From Acetobacter sp. (lineage in GTDB: Bacteria; Pseudomonadota; Alphaproteobacteria; Acetobacterales; Acetobacteraceae), in contig NZ_JAKVME010000001.1 in NCBI RefSeq assembly GCF_022483985.1, positions 806,001 through 870,000 of the forward strand: DNA of 64,000 nucleotides, written 5' to 3'. The notes under the pieces were generated by a model. It worked only from the letters and a program-made list of their open reading frames with translations, had not been told where the DNA came from and searched no databases. Position 1 is the stretch's first letter, and the number at the start of each line of letters is the position of its first letter. Of the stretch, positions 28,789-37,125 are shown one piece after another. Position numbers and translations under genes: made by a program.

Positions 28789-29544
28789 TCAGGGTTTTGG
28801 TTCACCCTCTACCGGCGTCTCGCCAGCCGCTACGATCAGATCATGGATTGCCTGTGACGCCGCTTCGAGGTCGGCAAGATCGGAACCTTTCGCCACGAGA
28901 GCGACGCCACCACGTCCGTCAGGCCGCTTGAACGGGTAGGAGCCAAGATCCAGATCAGGATAACGATTCTGGACGGCTTCCAGAGCAGCGGCGATGACGC
29001 TCTCATAGATGCCAAGCGCATACCATGTTTTCGACTGGATCGGCTGCCCCCGCTTCAGCGCCGGGCTGACGGCGTGGAACATGGCCTGCATGATCGATGG
29101 CACCCCGGCCATGACATGCACGTTGCCGATGGAAAATCCCGGCGCGATGGAGGCGGTGTTCTTGATCGGCGTTGCGCCACGCGGCAGCATCGCCATCCGC
29201 TGGCGGGCTGTCGTGAACTGATCCCGGCCGTAATGGTCTTCCAGCAGGGCGGCGCTTTCAGCGTGAAGCTCAAGCGGGACGCCAAACGCCTCGGCCACGC
29301 AGGATGAGGTGATGTCGTCATGGGTCGGACCGATCCCGCCGGTCGTAAAGACCTGATCATAACGCGCCTTCATCTCGTTGACGGTGGCGATGATCGTCTC
29401 CCTTACATCAGGAATGACACGGACTTCCTTGAGCGGAGCGCCAAGATCGCCGAGTTGCGTCGCCAGAAAACGGATATTGGCGTCCTGCGTGCGCCCGGAA
29501 AGAATTTCGTTGCCGATGACGATAAGAGCTGAAGTGGGATTCAT
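28789..29544 (-). CDS. CinA-type molybdopterin-binding domain protein
   Basis: The 251-residue protein corresponds to the N-terminal (COG1058) half of CinA: ALIVIGNEILSGRTQDANIRFLA, VFTTGGIGPTHDDIT, VPLELHAESAALLEDHYG and GVPSIMQAMF. It lacks the C-terminal PncC amidase domain, so it is a stand-alone MoCF-fold protein. In CinA the N-terminal part hydrolyses ADP-ribose-type or FAD-type pyrophosphates. It is the last gene of a minus-strand run after a Rieske protein and a GNAT-NUDIX fusion. Confidence 0.88.
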   Translation of the reverse strand: MNPTSALIVIGNEILSGRTQDANIRFLATQLGDLGAPLKEVRVIPDVRETIIATVNEMKARYDQVFTTGGIGPTHDDITSSCVAEAFGVPLELHAESAALLEDHYGRDQFTTARQRMAMLPRGATPIKNTASIAPGFSIGNVHVMAGVPSIMQAMFHAVSPALKRGQPIQSKTWYALGIYESVIAAALEAVQNRYPDLDLGSYPFKRPDGRGGVALVAKGSDLADLEAASQAIHDLIVAAGETPVEGEPKP

Positions 29545-29597
29545 GACCGGGTATCTCGTTTTCTCATGCGCAGTAAAGACAATCGGGCGTCAGGCAG

Positions 29598-30611
29598 TCA
29601 AAGCAGATCACGCAGAAAGGGAATGACAGGAATATCGGCGGGCGGCATCGGATACTGATCGAGATCGCGGGCCTCCACCCAGGCAAGTTTCTGTCCTTCA
29701 CGGCCTTCTGGCTGCCCCTGCCACTGTCGACACAGATAGATCGGCATCAGCAGATCGAATTTCTCGTAACTGTGAGACACGAAGGTAAAAGGCGCAAGAC
29801 AGGCGGTGCTGGCGTCAATGCCGAGTTCTTCCCGCAATTCGCGGATCAGCGAGGTTTCCGGCGCTTCGCCCGGCTCCATCTTGCCGCCGGGAAATTCCCA
29901 TAACCCCGCGAGCGTCTTGCCTTCCGGACGGCGGGCGAGAAGGATGCGGTTGCTCGCATCAATCAGGGCCGCAGCCACGACGAGCACGAGACGGCGGGGT
30001 TCGGCTGCCTCTTGGGGGGATGTGTCGGTGTCCGCGAGAGGCTTGTTCTCGTGAGCGGTGTCGAAGCTCTCTCTTGAGGCGCTGAACAGCAGGACATTCA
30101 CATTGCCGCCTCTGGCTGTGAACACCTGAGTAGCGACGCCCGTCTGCCGGAAGCCGAGCTTGTTCAGCACGGCGACGGACGCGACGTTATCCTGTGCGAC
30201 AGAAGCTTCAATCGTATCCAGAGGCAGATTGGCGAAAGCCCAGCCGCACAGCCGGTCGGACGCGAGGGTAGCGATACCCTGCCGCCAGTGTTCGCGCCCG
30301 ATCCAGTAGCCCAGTGAGCCGCGGCAATGGCCGTCAGTCTGGCTCAGTGTCAGACCGATGCAGCCGATGACCACGCCAGCCTGATTTTCGACCGCAAAAT
30401 GATAGGCTGTCCCGGCTTCAGCCTGCTGCACGGCGCTGGTGATCCAGCGTTCGGCGAGATCGCGGGGGTAGGGGAACGGCAGCCGGCTCAGCATCCGGAT
30501 GACGTTCCAGTCATTGACCTGCGTGTGAATGGCCCCGGCATCGTCGGGGCGGAGACCTCGCAGACAGAATGTTCCAGCCATCAGCCTTGGCGGTTCGACC
30601 GGAAAAGTCAC
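29598..30611 (-). CDS. GNAT acetyltransferase - NUDIX hydrolase fusion
   Basis: The 337-residue protein has two domains. Residues ~10-180 form a RimJ-like GNAT acetyltransferase (FCLRGLRPDDAGAI, GYWIGREHWRQGIA as the acetyl-CoA loop, VASVAVLNKLGFRQTG). Residues ~205-337 form a MutT-like NUDIX domain with a full Nudix box GGKMEPGEAPETSLIRELRE beginning at residue 242, continuing ELGI, and a MutT-like end. The linker is about 25 residues. MutT homologues remove 8-oxo-dGTP; the GNAT substrate is unknown. It starts with GTG 17 bases after the Rieske gene. The reading frame is continuous, so the fusion is genuine. Confidence 0.9.
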   Translation of the reverse strand: MTFPVEPPRLMAGTFCLRGLRPDDAGAIHTQVNDWNVIRMLSRLPFPYPRDLAERWITSAVQQAEAGTAYHFAVENQAGVVIGCIGLTLSQTDGHCRGSLGYWIGREHWRQGIATLASDRLCGWAFANLPLDTIEASVAQDNVASVAVLNKLGFRQTGVATQVFTARGGNVNVLLFSASRESFDTAHENKPLADTDTSPQEAAEPRRLVLVVAAALIDASNRILLARRPEGKTLAGLWEFPGGKMEPGEAPETSLIRELREELGIDASTACLAPFTFVSHSYEKFDLLMPIYLCRQWQGQPEGREGQKLAWVEARDLDQYPMPPADIPVIPFLRDLL

Positions 30612-30627
30612 AATAGCCTCGATATTG

Positions 30628-32010
30628 TCAGGAAACGGAAGGGGTCACGGTGTTATCTTTGGGGTGCTTTCTGGTCCGATGACGCTTCCGCTTTGTCGAT
30701 GTCGCAGGGGAAGACGCCGTTGCTTCTTCGGCAGAGCCGTCAGGATTCTGACAGTCGGGCGCTTCTGATCTGACAGCATCTGCGTCGGATTCTGACACAG
30801 GACGGGCAGTAGCCGCTACGGGCTGTTCTGCCTTTTTGCAGGAAGCTGGTGCACAGGATGCAGGCGTATCGGTCTTGCTGGTGTCGGCAGGAACGCCGCA
30901 TTCAGCCAGCAGGGCGCGCAGGGTGTTGATGACCGGGAAGACCTCCACATTGTGGTCTCCCCCCAGTTCATTCCATGCTTTCTGCTCAAGTTCGACGATT
31001 TCACGGTCTTCCGCGAAAATCCGCTCGGTGAACGCGATCAGGAACGGCCACGCCAGATCAAGCAGGCCCGGAATACCGGGGCGTTTTACGGACAGAAGAC
31101 CGAACGTGCGGTTCGTCAACTGGTCCTTGTCCTGCGGCGTGTAGGCGATCCACAAATCCATCACCGGGGCTTCATCACCGGTCTGGATATGCAGGGTCTG
31201 ATACGGGTAGGTCGTGCGGATCGTCATGACGTCACGATCCTGATGCTTTGCCGAAGCATCCCGACGTTCGCCGAAGATCAGCGCTTCTCCGATCGGCTGC
31301 TTGCCGCCGGTGCGGGCGAAGGAATAGCGCGCCTCGACCAGGCCGGGCTCACGTTTCTGCCCCAGAAAGCGCGGGCGCATCTGGCCCATCTGCTTCATGT
31401 GCATGAACTGATGATTCATATCCATCAGGTTCTCATGCATGAAGCTGTAATGACAGCCGACTTCCCGACCAAAGCGGCGGGTCTTGTAGGCCGGATCATC
31501 CACACGGGCGAGGGTTGCGGGCAGGTGAACCGTCTTGGCTTTTTCCGGGTCTCCGGGGAACACGAAGATCAGACCGTCCTGCTCGATCACCGGGAAGGTG
31601 CGCACGCCGTTCGGAAGTTTGCCTTTGCCGAGATACGGCACGTCAATGCAGCGGCCGGAACGTCCGTAGGCCCAGCCGTGATAGCAGCACTGCACGGACT
31701 GTCCCTGCACACGGCCTTTGCTCAGGGGAACCTGTCGGTGGGCGCAACGGTCTTCTAGGGCGAAGACATTCCCTTCTTCAGGGCGGATCAGGGCGATGGG
31801 CTGACCGGCGTAACGCACGCCGATCGTCTTGCCGCGTTTCAGTTCACGTGACCACGCGACGGGATACCAGAAATCAGGATCACAGTGGACACGCCGGAGG
31901 TCGACCGTCTGGCTGCGCTTTGCTTCAGAGGCTGTTTCGCAGATGTCTTCAAGGTCGTCGGGCAGTTCGGTCGTGGTTGGCTGATCCATCGTATCTCTGC
32001 TCACATCCAT
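30628..32010 (-). CDS. Rieske non-heme iron oxygenase, alpha subunit type
   Basis: The 460-residue protein has a Rieske [2Fe-2S] domain with C89-x-H91 (DRCAHRQVPLSKG) and C108-x2-H111 (QCCYHGWAYG), then a catalytic domain with the mononuclear iron region HENLMDMNHQFMH. Such enzymes oxygenate aromatic or lipid substrates with electrons from a reductase; no reductase gene is adjacent. The last ~90 residues are low-complexity (Ala/Ser/Glu/Asp with several cysteines) and end in a basic KRKRHRTRKH tail not typical for the family. A start seven codons downstream is also possible. It heads a run with the GNAT-NUDIX and cinA-like genes. Confidence 0.88.
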   Translation of the reverse strand: MDVSRDTMDQPTTTELPDDLEDICETASEAKRSQTVDLRRVHCDPDFWYPVAWSRELKRGKTIGVRYAGQPIALIRPEEGNVFALEDRCAHRQVPLSKGRVQGQSVQCCYHGWAYGRSGRCIDVPYLGKGKLPNGVRTFPVIEQDGLIFVFPGDPEKAKTVHLPATLARVDDPAYKTRRFGREVGCHYSFMHENLMDMNHQFMHMKQMGQMRPRFLGQKREPGLVEARYSFARTGGKQPIGEALIFGERRDASAKHQDRDVMTIRTTYPYQTLHIQTGDEAPVMDLWIAYTPQDKDQLTNRTFGLLSVKRPGIPGLLDLAWPFLIAFTERIFAEDREIVELEQKAWNELGGDHNVEVFPVINTLRALLAECGVPADTSKTDTPASCAPASCKKAEQPVAATARPVSESDADAVRSEAPDCQNPDGSAEEATASSPATSTKRKRHRTRKHPKDNTVTPSVS

Positions 32011-32123
32011 AACGCACAGTATGCACTGCTTTTCGTAACGGTATAAAAAATAAAGTCATTTTCCTATAGCAATTCGGTCCTCCCGGCGAAGTGAGGTAGA
32101 TCAAAAGGAAAAAATTTGTGACT

Positions 32124-32984
32124 TTATCGCCCTCTGCTTCCCAGAGAGGCTGTCAGGTCATCCATAAACTGGGCGGCGACGCGACCGGAGCGGTTGCCTC
32201 TCGTGACAGCCCATTCATTGGCGCGGGCACAGAGTTCTTCATCCGAAATCGCCAGTTTGCGCTCTTTCGCATAGGCTCTGACCATGTCGAAATACACGTC
32301 CTGCGGACAGACATGAAAGCCCAGCCAGAGGCCAAAACGGTCGGAGAGAGAGACTTTTTCCTCTGTCGCCTCGGAAGGGTTGATGGCTGTCGCCCGCTCA
32401 TTCTCGATCATGTCGCGCGGCATCAGATGACGCCGGTTGGAAGTGGCGTAGAACAGCACGTTCTCCGGTCGTCCCGCGATGCCGCCATCGAGCACGGATT
32501 TGAGCGCCTTGTAATCCGCATCCTCACGCTCGAACGAGAGATCATCGCAGAACACGATAAAGCGGCGGTTTGATGCGCGGAGAAGATCCATCAGATCGGG
32601 GAGGGTGCCGAGATCCTCACGCTCGATCTCGATGAGGATCAGGTGCTGGTCCTGCGGAAGCGTCGCGTTGATCTCGGCGTGGCACGCTTTCACCAGAGAG
32701 GACTTCCCTGTGCCGCGTGAGCCCCACAGCATCGCGTTGTTGGCCGGAAGTCCCGCTGCGAAATGCGTGGTGTTGTTCAGGAGGAGCTGTTTCTGGGAAT
32801 CGACTCCCTGAAGCAGCTTCAGGGCGACATGCGAGACGGCGCGGACAGGAGAAAGTCTGCCGCGCTGCGGTTGCCAGACGAAGGCGTCGGCCGCGTCCAG
32901 ACCGTCCAGCGAGGCTGTCGCCGGTGCAAGACGTTCCAGTGCGGAGGCGATACGTTCCAGAACGGGCATGATATCTGTTGTCAT
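32124..32984 (-). CDS. DUF815 family P-loop ATPase
   Basis: The 286-residue protein carries Walker A GSRGTGKSS (88-96), Walker B FIVFCDDLSFE, a sensor-like LFYATSNRRHLMPRD and the family segment VSLSDRFGLWLGFHVCPQDVY. DUF815 proteins are AAA-type ATPases without an assigned role. In alphaproteobacteria they are often encoded beside yajC, as here (divergent, 138 bases). GGAAA precedes the ATG. Confidence 0.92.
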   Translation of the reverse strand: MTTDIMPVLERIASALERLAPATASLDGLDAADAFVWQPQRGRLSPVRAVSHVALKLLQGVDSQKQLLLNNTTHFAAGLPANNAMLWGSRGTGKSSLVKACHAEINATLPQDQHLILIEIEREDLGTLPDLMDLLRASNRRFIVFCDDLSFEREDADYKALKSVLDGGIAGRPENVLFYATSNRRHLMPRDMIENERATAINPSEATEEKVSLSDRFGLWLGFHVCPQDVYFDMVRAYAKERKLAISDEELCARANEWAVTRGNRSGRVAAQFMDDLTASLGSRGR

Positions 32985-33122
32985 CTTGATTTCCGAAAAA
33001 CAGTCCTGAGACGGAAGGTCATGCCATAAAGCAATGGTTGACGCATCGCGTCCAAAATCTATGGTCCCGGCCTATCAGTCAGCTATGGCTGACCGCAACC
33101 CGTCGGACGAAAAGTTACCGTG

Positions 33123-33494
33123 ATGAGTGATTTCCTTATTTCTCCTGCTTACGCTCAGGCTGCCGGCGGCGCCGGAGGCGGTCTGGGTGGCATGTATCAA
33201 CTGCTCCCTTATGCGCTGGTTTTTGTCATTTTCTATTTCATGATGATCCGCCCTCAGCAGCAGAAACAGAAGAAGCTGAAAGAGAGCCTCCAGAACATGC
33301 GTCGTGGTGATCGTATCGTCACGTCAGGCGGGATCATCGGTGTGGTGCGCAAGGCTTCGCCGGAGATGGATGAAATCGACGTGGAAATTGCGCCGAATGT
33401 CACTGTGAAAGTTCTGCGCTCCACGGTCTCTACTGTGCTTTCCAGTGTCGAGAAGCCCGCCAACGACACAGGCGCAAGCGTCGGCAAGGCCTGA
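33123..33494 (+). CDS. yajC: Preprotein translocase subunit YajC
   Basis: YajC is the single-span accessory subunit of the SecDF-YajC complex. The 123-residue protein has an N-terminal Gly/Ala stretch, one membrane helix (YALVFVIFYFMMIRP) and the typical cytoplasmic domain (QQQKQKKLKESLQNMRRGDRIVTSGGIIGVV). ATG at 33123 directly follows an in-frame GTG, which could also be used. secD and secF, its usual downstream neighbours, do not follow; opposite-strand genes lie beyond. Confidence 0.95.
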   Translation: MSDFLISPAYAQAAGGAGGGLGGMYQLLPYALVFVIFYFMMIRPQQQKQKKLKESLQNMRRGDRIVTSGGIIGVVRKASPEMDEIDVEIAPNVTVKVLRSTVSTVLSSVEKPANDTGASVGKA

Positions 33495-33695
33495 TCGGAA
33501 CGCATGTCTCTCTAACCCATGACTGTCGGCACGGTGTGAGAGGATCGGTATCGGTGACGGCTGATCCTCTGTGCCCGCTCTCTGCTTTATCCCGGACGGT
33601 CAGGGTCTTCGGGAAGTTACCCGTAAAGGGTGATGTTCCTTGAGGCATGATGTCCGCGAACCGCGCCATGACAAAGACCCGCCCTAATGCTGCTT

Positions 33696-33950
33696 TCAAT
33701 CAGCACGGATGCGGGGAGCGCGATTGTCCTGCTGTGTCCTGAGAAAAATCTGAACCATCAGGGCAGCGGCGGCAGCACAGAGGCAGCTGCCACTTTCAAG
33801 CAGGATAAGCCCCGCCCACCGTAAGCCAGGCGTCATGTGAGGGGCAGAGCCAGTGGGCGCCAGACCTTCCCATATTTCCATGGAAAATATCAGCCCTGCG
33901 ACGATTATGAAGCTATATCCCGCCGCAAACATGGGGACGTAATATTTCAC
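33696..33950 (-). CDS. Small two-helix membrane protein, end of the PepSY operon
   Basis: The 84-residue protein has two hydrophobic segments (FAAGYSFIIVAGLIFSM and LCAAAAALMVQIFL) joined by a polar loop. It starts at GTG, 60 bases after the DUF3325-type gene, and is in line with the three upstream membrane genes, so it probably belongs to the same operon. No family is recognised. Confidence 0.55.
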   Translation of the reverse strand: MKYYVPMFAAGYSFIIVAGLIFSMEIWEGLAPTGSAPHMTPGLRWAGLILLESGSCLCAAAAALMVQIFLRTQQDNRAPRIRAD

Positions 33951-34010
33951 GGTGTTTTCTTTCGCCTCAACAGGTCTTCTGTTTTTGTCAGGAGATCCTG
34001 TCCGTTTTCC

Positions 34011-34328
34011 TTATCGTCCTGATGAACTTACCACGCGTTGCGATTTTGGAGGTGGCGCGCGCCATGCATCTCCCAAAGCAATCAGGACACCCGCGAGAGA
34101 AGCGGACGCTACCCAGCCGACAACCCCTTCCGATCCGGTCAGAAATATGGACAGGATCAGTCCCAGCGCGGGCAGGATCGCCCTGCCTGCCTGCATGATC
34201 TGCTGGACGGGTCGGGAGGGAGACCATTTCCGGCGTCTCTGCCAGCCGCTCTGGAGACGGGCATGGCAGGTCAGAGCGATGCTCCACAGGACAAGGTTGA
34301 ACAGCAACGACACTGTCAGCATGGTCAT
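34011..34328 (-). CDS. DUF3325-like small membrane protein
   Basis: The 105-residue protein has three hydrophobic segments, with TVSLLFNLVLWSIALTCHARLQ at the start and PALGLILSIFLTGSEGVVGWVASASLAGVLIAL later. It fits the DUF3325 pattern of proteins found next to PepSY-TM iron-uptake proteins. Its start overlaps the PepSY gene stop by 4 bases (ATGA), indicating translational coupling. Function is inferred from the operon. Confidence 0.72.
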   Translation of the reverse strand: MTMLTVSLLFNLVLWSIALTCHARLQSGWQRRRKWSPSRPVQQIMQAGRAILPALGLILSIFLTGSEGVVGWVASASLAGVLIALGDAWRAPPPKSQRVVSSSGR

Positions 34329-35854
34329 GACACGATCTCTTTCGAGAAAGACGGTTCAGTCAGGCTGGCGTTTGTGTCGCTCCTGCGTTTCAGGACGACC
34401 GAGAGACGCAGCGCGACGAGGCCAAGCACGACAGAGGTGAGATCGACGGCGACATAGACGGTCTGATCCTGTCCGGCGATCCATTTCCAGCGTGTCGCAA
34501 GATCAAGGACGGGAAGCAGACAGAGGAGCAGGGACAGCAGGCTGCTCTGCTCAATCCAGCCTTTCATCATCTTGCGTCCAAACGTCCGGCCAAGTGCATG
34601 GACAGTCAGAGCGCCCCACAGAACAAACAGGGTCGAGCCTTCAATCGTGACGCGGGAAGGCAGATCGGCGGGAAGAAGCCGGTTCATCCAGAGAACGCCA
34701 GCACAGGCCAGGGGCATGCCCAGCACGGTTCCCAGAGCCAGCCCTTCCGCAATCTCCATGGGCAGGGAGTTTTTCTGAGAGGCGGAGCGACGGCGCTTGA
34801 TGAGGAACATCACCAGTCCGGTGGCAAACATCACGTAACCGGCGCAGCCCGAAATGAAATAGAACCAGCGGACAGGAACAGGAGCCCAGCGCGCCATATG
34901 CAGGCCGCTGAGAAACTGGGAGGTGTTCGCTGCCGGACTGTCCTTGCTGACCAGACCGATGCGCGCTCCTGTCACGCGGTCATAGTCAATATGATCCCGG
35001 CTGATGCCGATCCTGCTGTTGTCCGCCCGCACGACGGTCACGGTTTTGGGAGAAAACTGCATGAAGCCGAGCTTGTCCGCACCGAATGTCTCTGCCGCGT
35101 CAGCCAGCAGGGGAGCCAGCGGCGGCAGGGGAGGCAGTTGGTGATGACCGTTTCGACCCGGTCCATCACGGTTCGGACGTTCGATGGCCGTGTTGGGAAA
35201 GAAGCGGTTCGCATGGATCAGAACACCAGTGTAGGCGATCATGAACATGAAGGGCAGGAAGAGGACGGCGGCGATGACATGCGCGTCGATCCACGGGCGA
35301 GGGCTGCTGGACTGCGGGCGGAAAGCCACGAGATTGGGCAGCAGGGCTTTCAGATGGATTATGACGCCTGATCCGAGCGTGACCAGCATCCCGATGGCGA
35401 GCACCTGCACACAGATGACGCCAAACATATGGCCCATATAAAGTGTGTAATGAAAGGAGAAGAAGAAGAGTCCGCCCGCCGTTTCCCGCAGGGGAACCGC
35501 CTGTCCGGTCTGGGGATGAAACGTTTCGCTCTTGAAAGCGTCGTGATCCATGTAGCTCACATGGAGAAAGGGATCACGATCCGAGGGCAGGCCGAGAAAG
35601 ATACGGTTTTTCTTGCCTTCCTGCGTCATCACGACTGCGGCGGCCTGATCGAGCGCCGCAGCGGAGGGGATGCCCGGCTGTGCGTAGGGCGTTTCCGGCT
35701 GCATCCAGTGCGTGATCTCAGTATCGAAAACGGCCATGGTGCCGGTTACGAAGATACAGACCAGAAGCAGCCCCGCGATAAAGCCGACCCATGCGTGAAG
35801 CCATCCCATACGCGTACGCAGGGAAGGCGCGCTCTGCTTGTGTGTGGTTGTCAT
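34325..35854 (-). CDS. PepSY-associated transmembrane protein (putative ferric-chelate reductase)
   Basis: The 509-residue inner-membrane protein starts with the PepSY-TM signature RMGWLHAWVGFIAGLLLVCIFVTGTMAVFDTEI, has a periplasmic PepSY-like region and later helices with conserved histidines (FFFSFHYTLYMGHMFG; WIDAHVIAAVLFLPFMFMIAYTGVLIHANRFFP). Such proteins, for example FpvG of Pseudomonas, reduce or release iron from siderophores. The four-gene operon and a Fur-like box upstream support an iron role. No TonB receptor or siderophore genes are in the window. Confidence 0.88.
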   Translation of the reverse strand: MTTTHKQSAPSLRTRMGWLHAWVGFIAGLLLVCIFVTGTMAVFDTEITHWMQPETPYAQPGIPSAAALDQAAAVVMTQEGKKNRIFLGLPSDRDPFLHVSYMDHDAFKSETFHPQTGQAVPLRETAGGLFFFSFHYTLYMGHMFGVICVQVLAIGMLVTLGSGVIIHLKALLPNLVAFRPQSSSPRPWIDAHVIAAVLFLPFMFMIAYTGVLIHANRFFPNTAIERPNRDGPGRNGHHQLPPLPPLAPLLADAAETFGADKLGFMQFSPKTVTVVRADNSRIGISRDHIDYDRVTGARIGLVSKDSPAANTSQFLSGLHMARWAPVPVRWFYFISGCAGYVMFATGLVMFLIKRRRSASQKNSLPMEIAEGLALGTVLGMPLACAGVLWMNRLLPADLPSRVTIEGSTLFVLWGALTVHALGRTFGRKMMKGWIEQSSLLSLLLCLLPVLDLATRWKWIAGQDQTVYVAVDLTSVVLGLVALRLSVVLKRRSDTNASLTEPSFSKEIVS

Positions 35855-35858
35855 CGCG

Positions 35859-36137
35859 TCACTGGGGTCCGAAAGCGGCGAGGGGGAGTGCTATGAGCAT
35901 GGTCGCGGAGATGACCGCGACGGCCGCCAGCAGTCCAACCCAGAGAGAACGCGTCCCGAAAATGGTCAGAACCGTGGTGGGCACCACAATGATCGCTCCC
36001 ATCTGGGCCACACAGAACGAGTCCGGGCGGGCCATATGCAGCAGATGGGGCAGGAAGGTTGCGACGACCAGCCCCGCCGGATACGCCAGAAGGGATGCAA
36101 TCAGCAGTCGGGGCAGGTAGTAGGATGCGAAGGCCAT
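35859..36137 (-). CDS. DUF3649-like small membrane protein, first gene of the iron operon
   Basis: The 92-residue protein has three hydrophobic segments (SYYLPRLLIASLLAYPAGLVVATFLP, AIIVVPTTVLTIFGT, LWVGLLAAVAVISATMLIAL), matching the DUF3649 type that accompanies PepSY-TM proteins in iron-uptake loci. The ATG at 36137 is chosen because longer frames run through the Fur-like box. Four bases separate its stop from the PepSY gene start. Confidence 0.7.
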   Translation of the reverse strand: MAFASYYLPRLLIASLLAYPAGLVVATFLPHLLHMARPDSFCVAQMGAIIVVPTTVLTIFGTRSLWVGLLAAVAVISATMLIALPLAAFGPQ

Positions 36138-36154
36138 GGGAGAACCGGTTCTGT

Positions 36155-36175
36155 AAATGATAGTTATTCGCAATT
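36155..36175 (-). promoter_or_regulatory. Putative Fur box of the PepSY operon
   Basis: AAATGATAGTTATTCGCAATT lies 18 bases upstream of the first gene, close to the Fur consensus (repeats of NATWAT). It also lies about 170 bases from the divergent YfdX gene, so it may control both. Assignment by similarity only. Confidence 0.55.
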
Positions 36176-36342
36176 GATAGGGGCTGTCCTCATATCCTGT
36201 AAAGTGGATAATGCCGGGAAGCAGCCCCCGGAATTGTTGAAAATTGTTCCATGCCAAAATCTGCAGGCGGCATTGCATCTCCCTGTCTTTTATCTGAGGC
36301 CGGATGCGTCAATGTGTGGTGATCGTTTTTCTGGAGAAATTC

Positions 36343-37041
36343 ATGACTATTCGCACCTTTCTGGCTTCAGCTTTCGTGACTGCCGCAGTCTGCGCCCAGC
36401 CCGCCTTTGCCGCCCCCGTGACCGCCAGACAGGTCGATCAGGATTTCGGACGCCTTTCGCAGGAAGGGTTGAGGGCTTTTGCTGACGTCGATGTGGCGCG
36501 CAGGGCGATTATCGAGAAGGACCAGAAGATTGCCACGGATGCGCTGGCCGACGCCAACCGGACACTGGCCCGGGCATCGAAGGACAACCGCCAGTTTCTG
36601 AAGGCCGAGAACGAGCTGCATCCTGCCGCCGCCATTCCCGCGGGTCATTCGGGCAGGCTGCCATCCTCGGTCGCTGTTGCTGACCCTGTTCTGTGGCTGC
36701 CTGTGCTTGGACAGTATGTCATCTCGTCACAGGCGAAACAGTCCCCCGGCCAGCAGCAGGCTATCGCCGAAGCCAATGATCTGCTGAAGAAAGGACAGCC
36801 CCGAACCGCTGCCGAAGGGCTGGAAAAGGCAGGTGTGGACGTTCAGTTCGTTCTCGCCATCGCACCCCAGCAGACTTTCACGGCAGACGTTTACCGTGCT
36901 TCCGTTCTTCTGGAGGGCGGCAAGACCGAAGAAGCTGTCGCCGCATTGACCGGGGCGCAGGAATCGCTTCGTTTCGTCAGTGAAGACAATGTGCTGGGTA
37001 ACGTCGGGAAAAAGCCGGTTCCGTCGCATTCGGCCCGCTGA
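36343..37041 (+). CDS. YfdX-family periplasmic protein
   Basis: The 232-residue protein has a signal peptide (FLASAFVTAAVCAQPAFA) and a helical YfdX domain: LRAFADVDVARRAIIEKDQK, LADANRTLARA, and late segments TAAEGLEKAGVDVQFVLAIAPQQ. YfdX proteins in enterobacteria are linked to acid and drug resistance regulated by EvgA; the biochemical role is unsettled. GGAG lies 6 bases before the ATG. It is divergent from the iron operon. Confidence 0.8.
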   Translation: MTIRTFLASAFVTAAVCAQPAFAAPVTARQVDQDFGRLSQEGLRAFADVDVARRAIIEKDQKIATDALADANRTLARASKDNRQFLKAENELHPAAAIPAGHSGRLPSSVAVADPVLWLPVLGQYVISSQAKQSPGQQQAIAEANDLLKKGQPRTAAEGLEKAGVDVQFVLAIAPQQTFTADVYRASVLLEGGKTEEAVAALTGAQESLRFVSEDNVLGNVGKKPVPSHSAR

Positions 37042-37125
37042 AACCAGTCCGCTGTTTCTGTCCGGGAGCCGTGTCAGAGAGACTTCCGGACAGAAGAAAC
37101 GCTTTTGCCGCGCCTTCTGCTGTCG

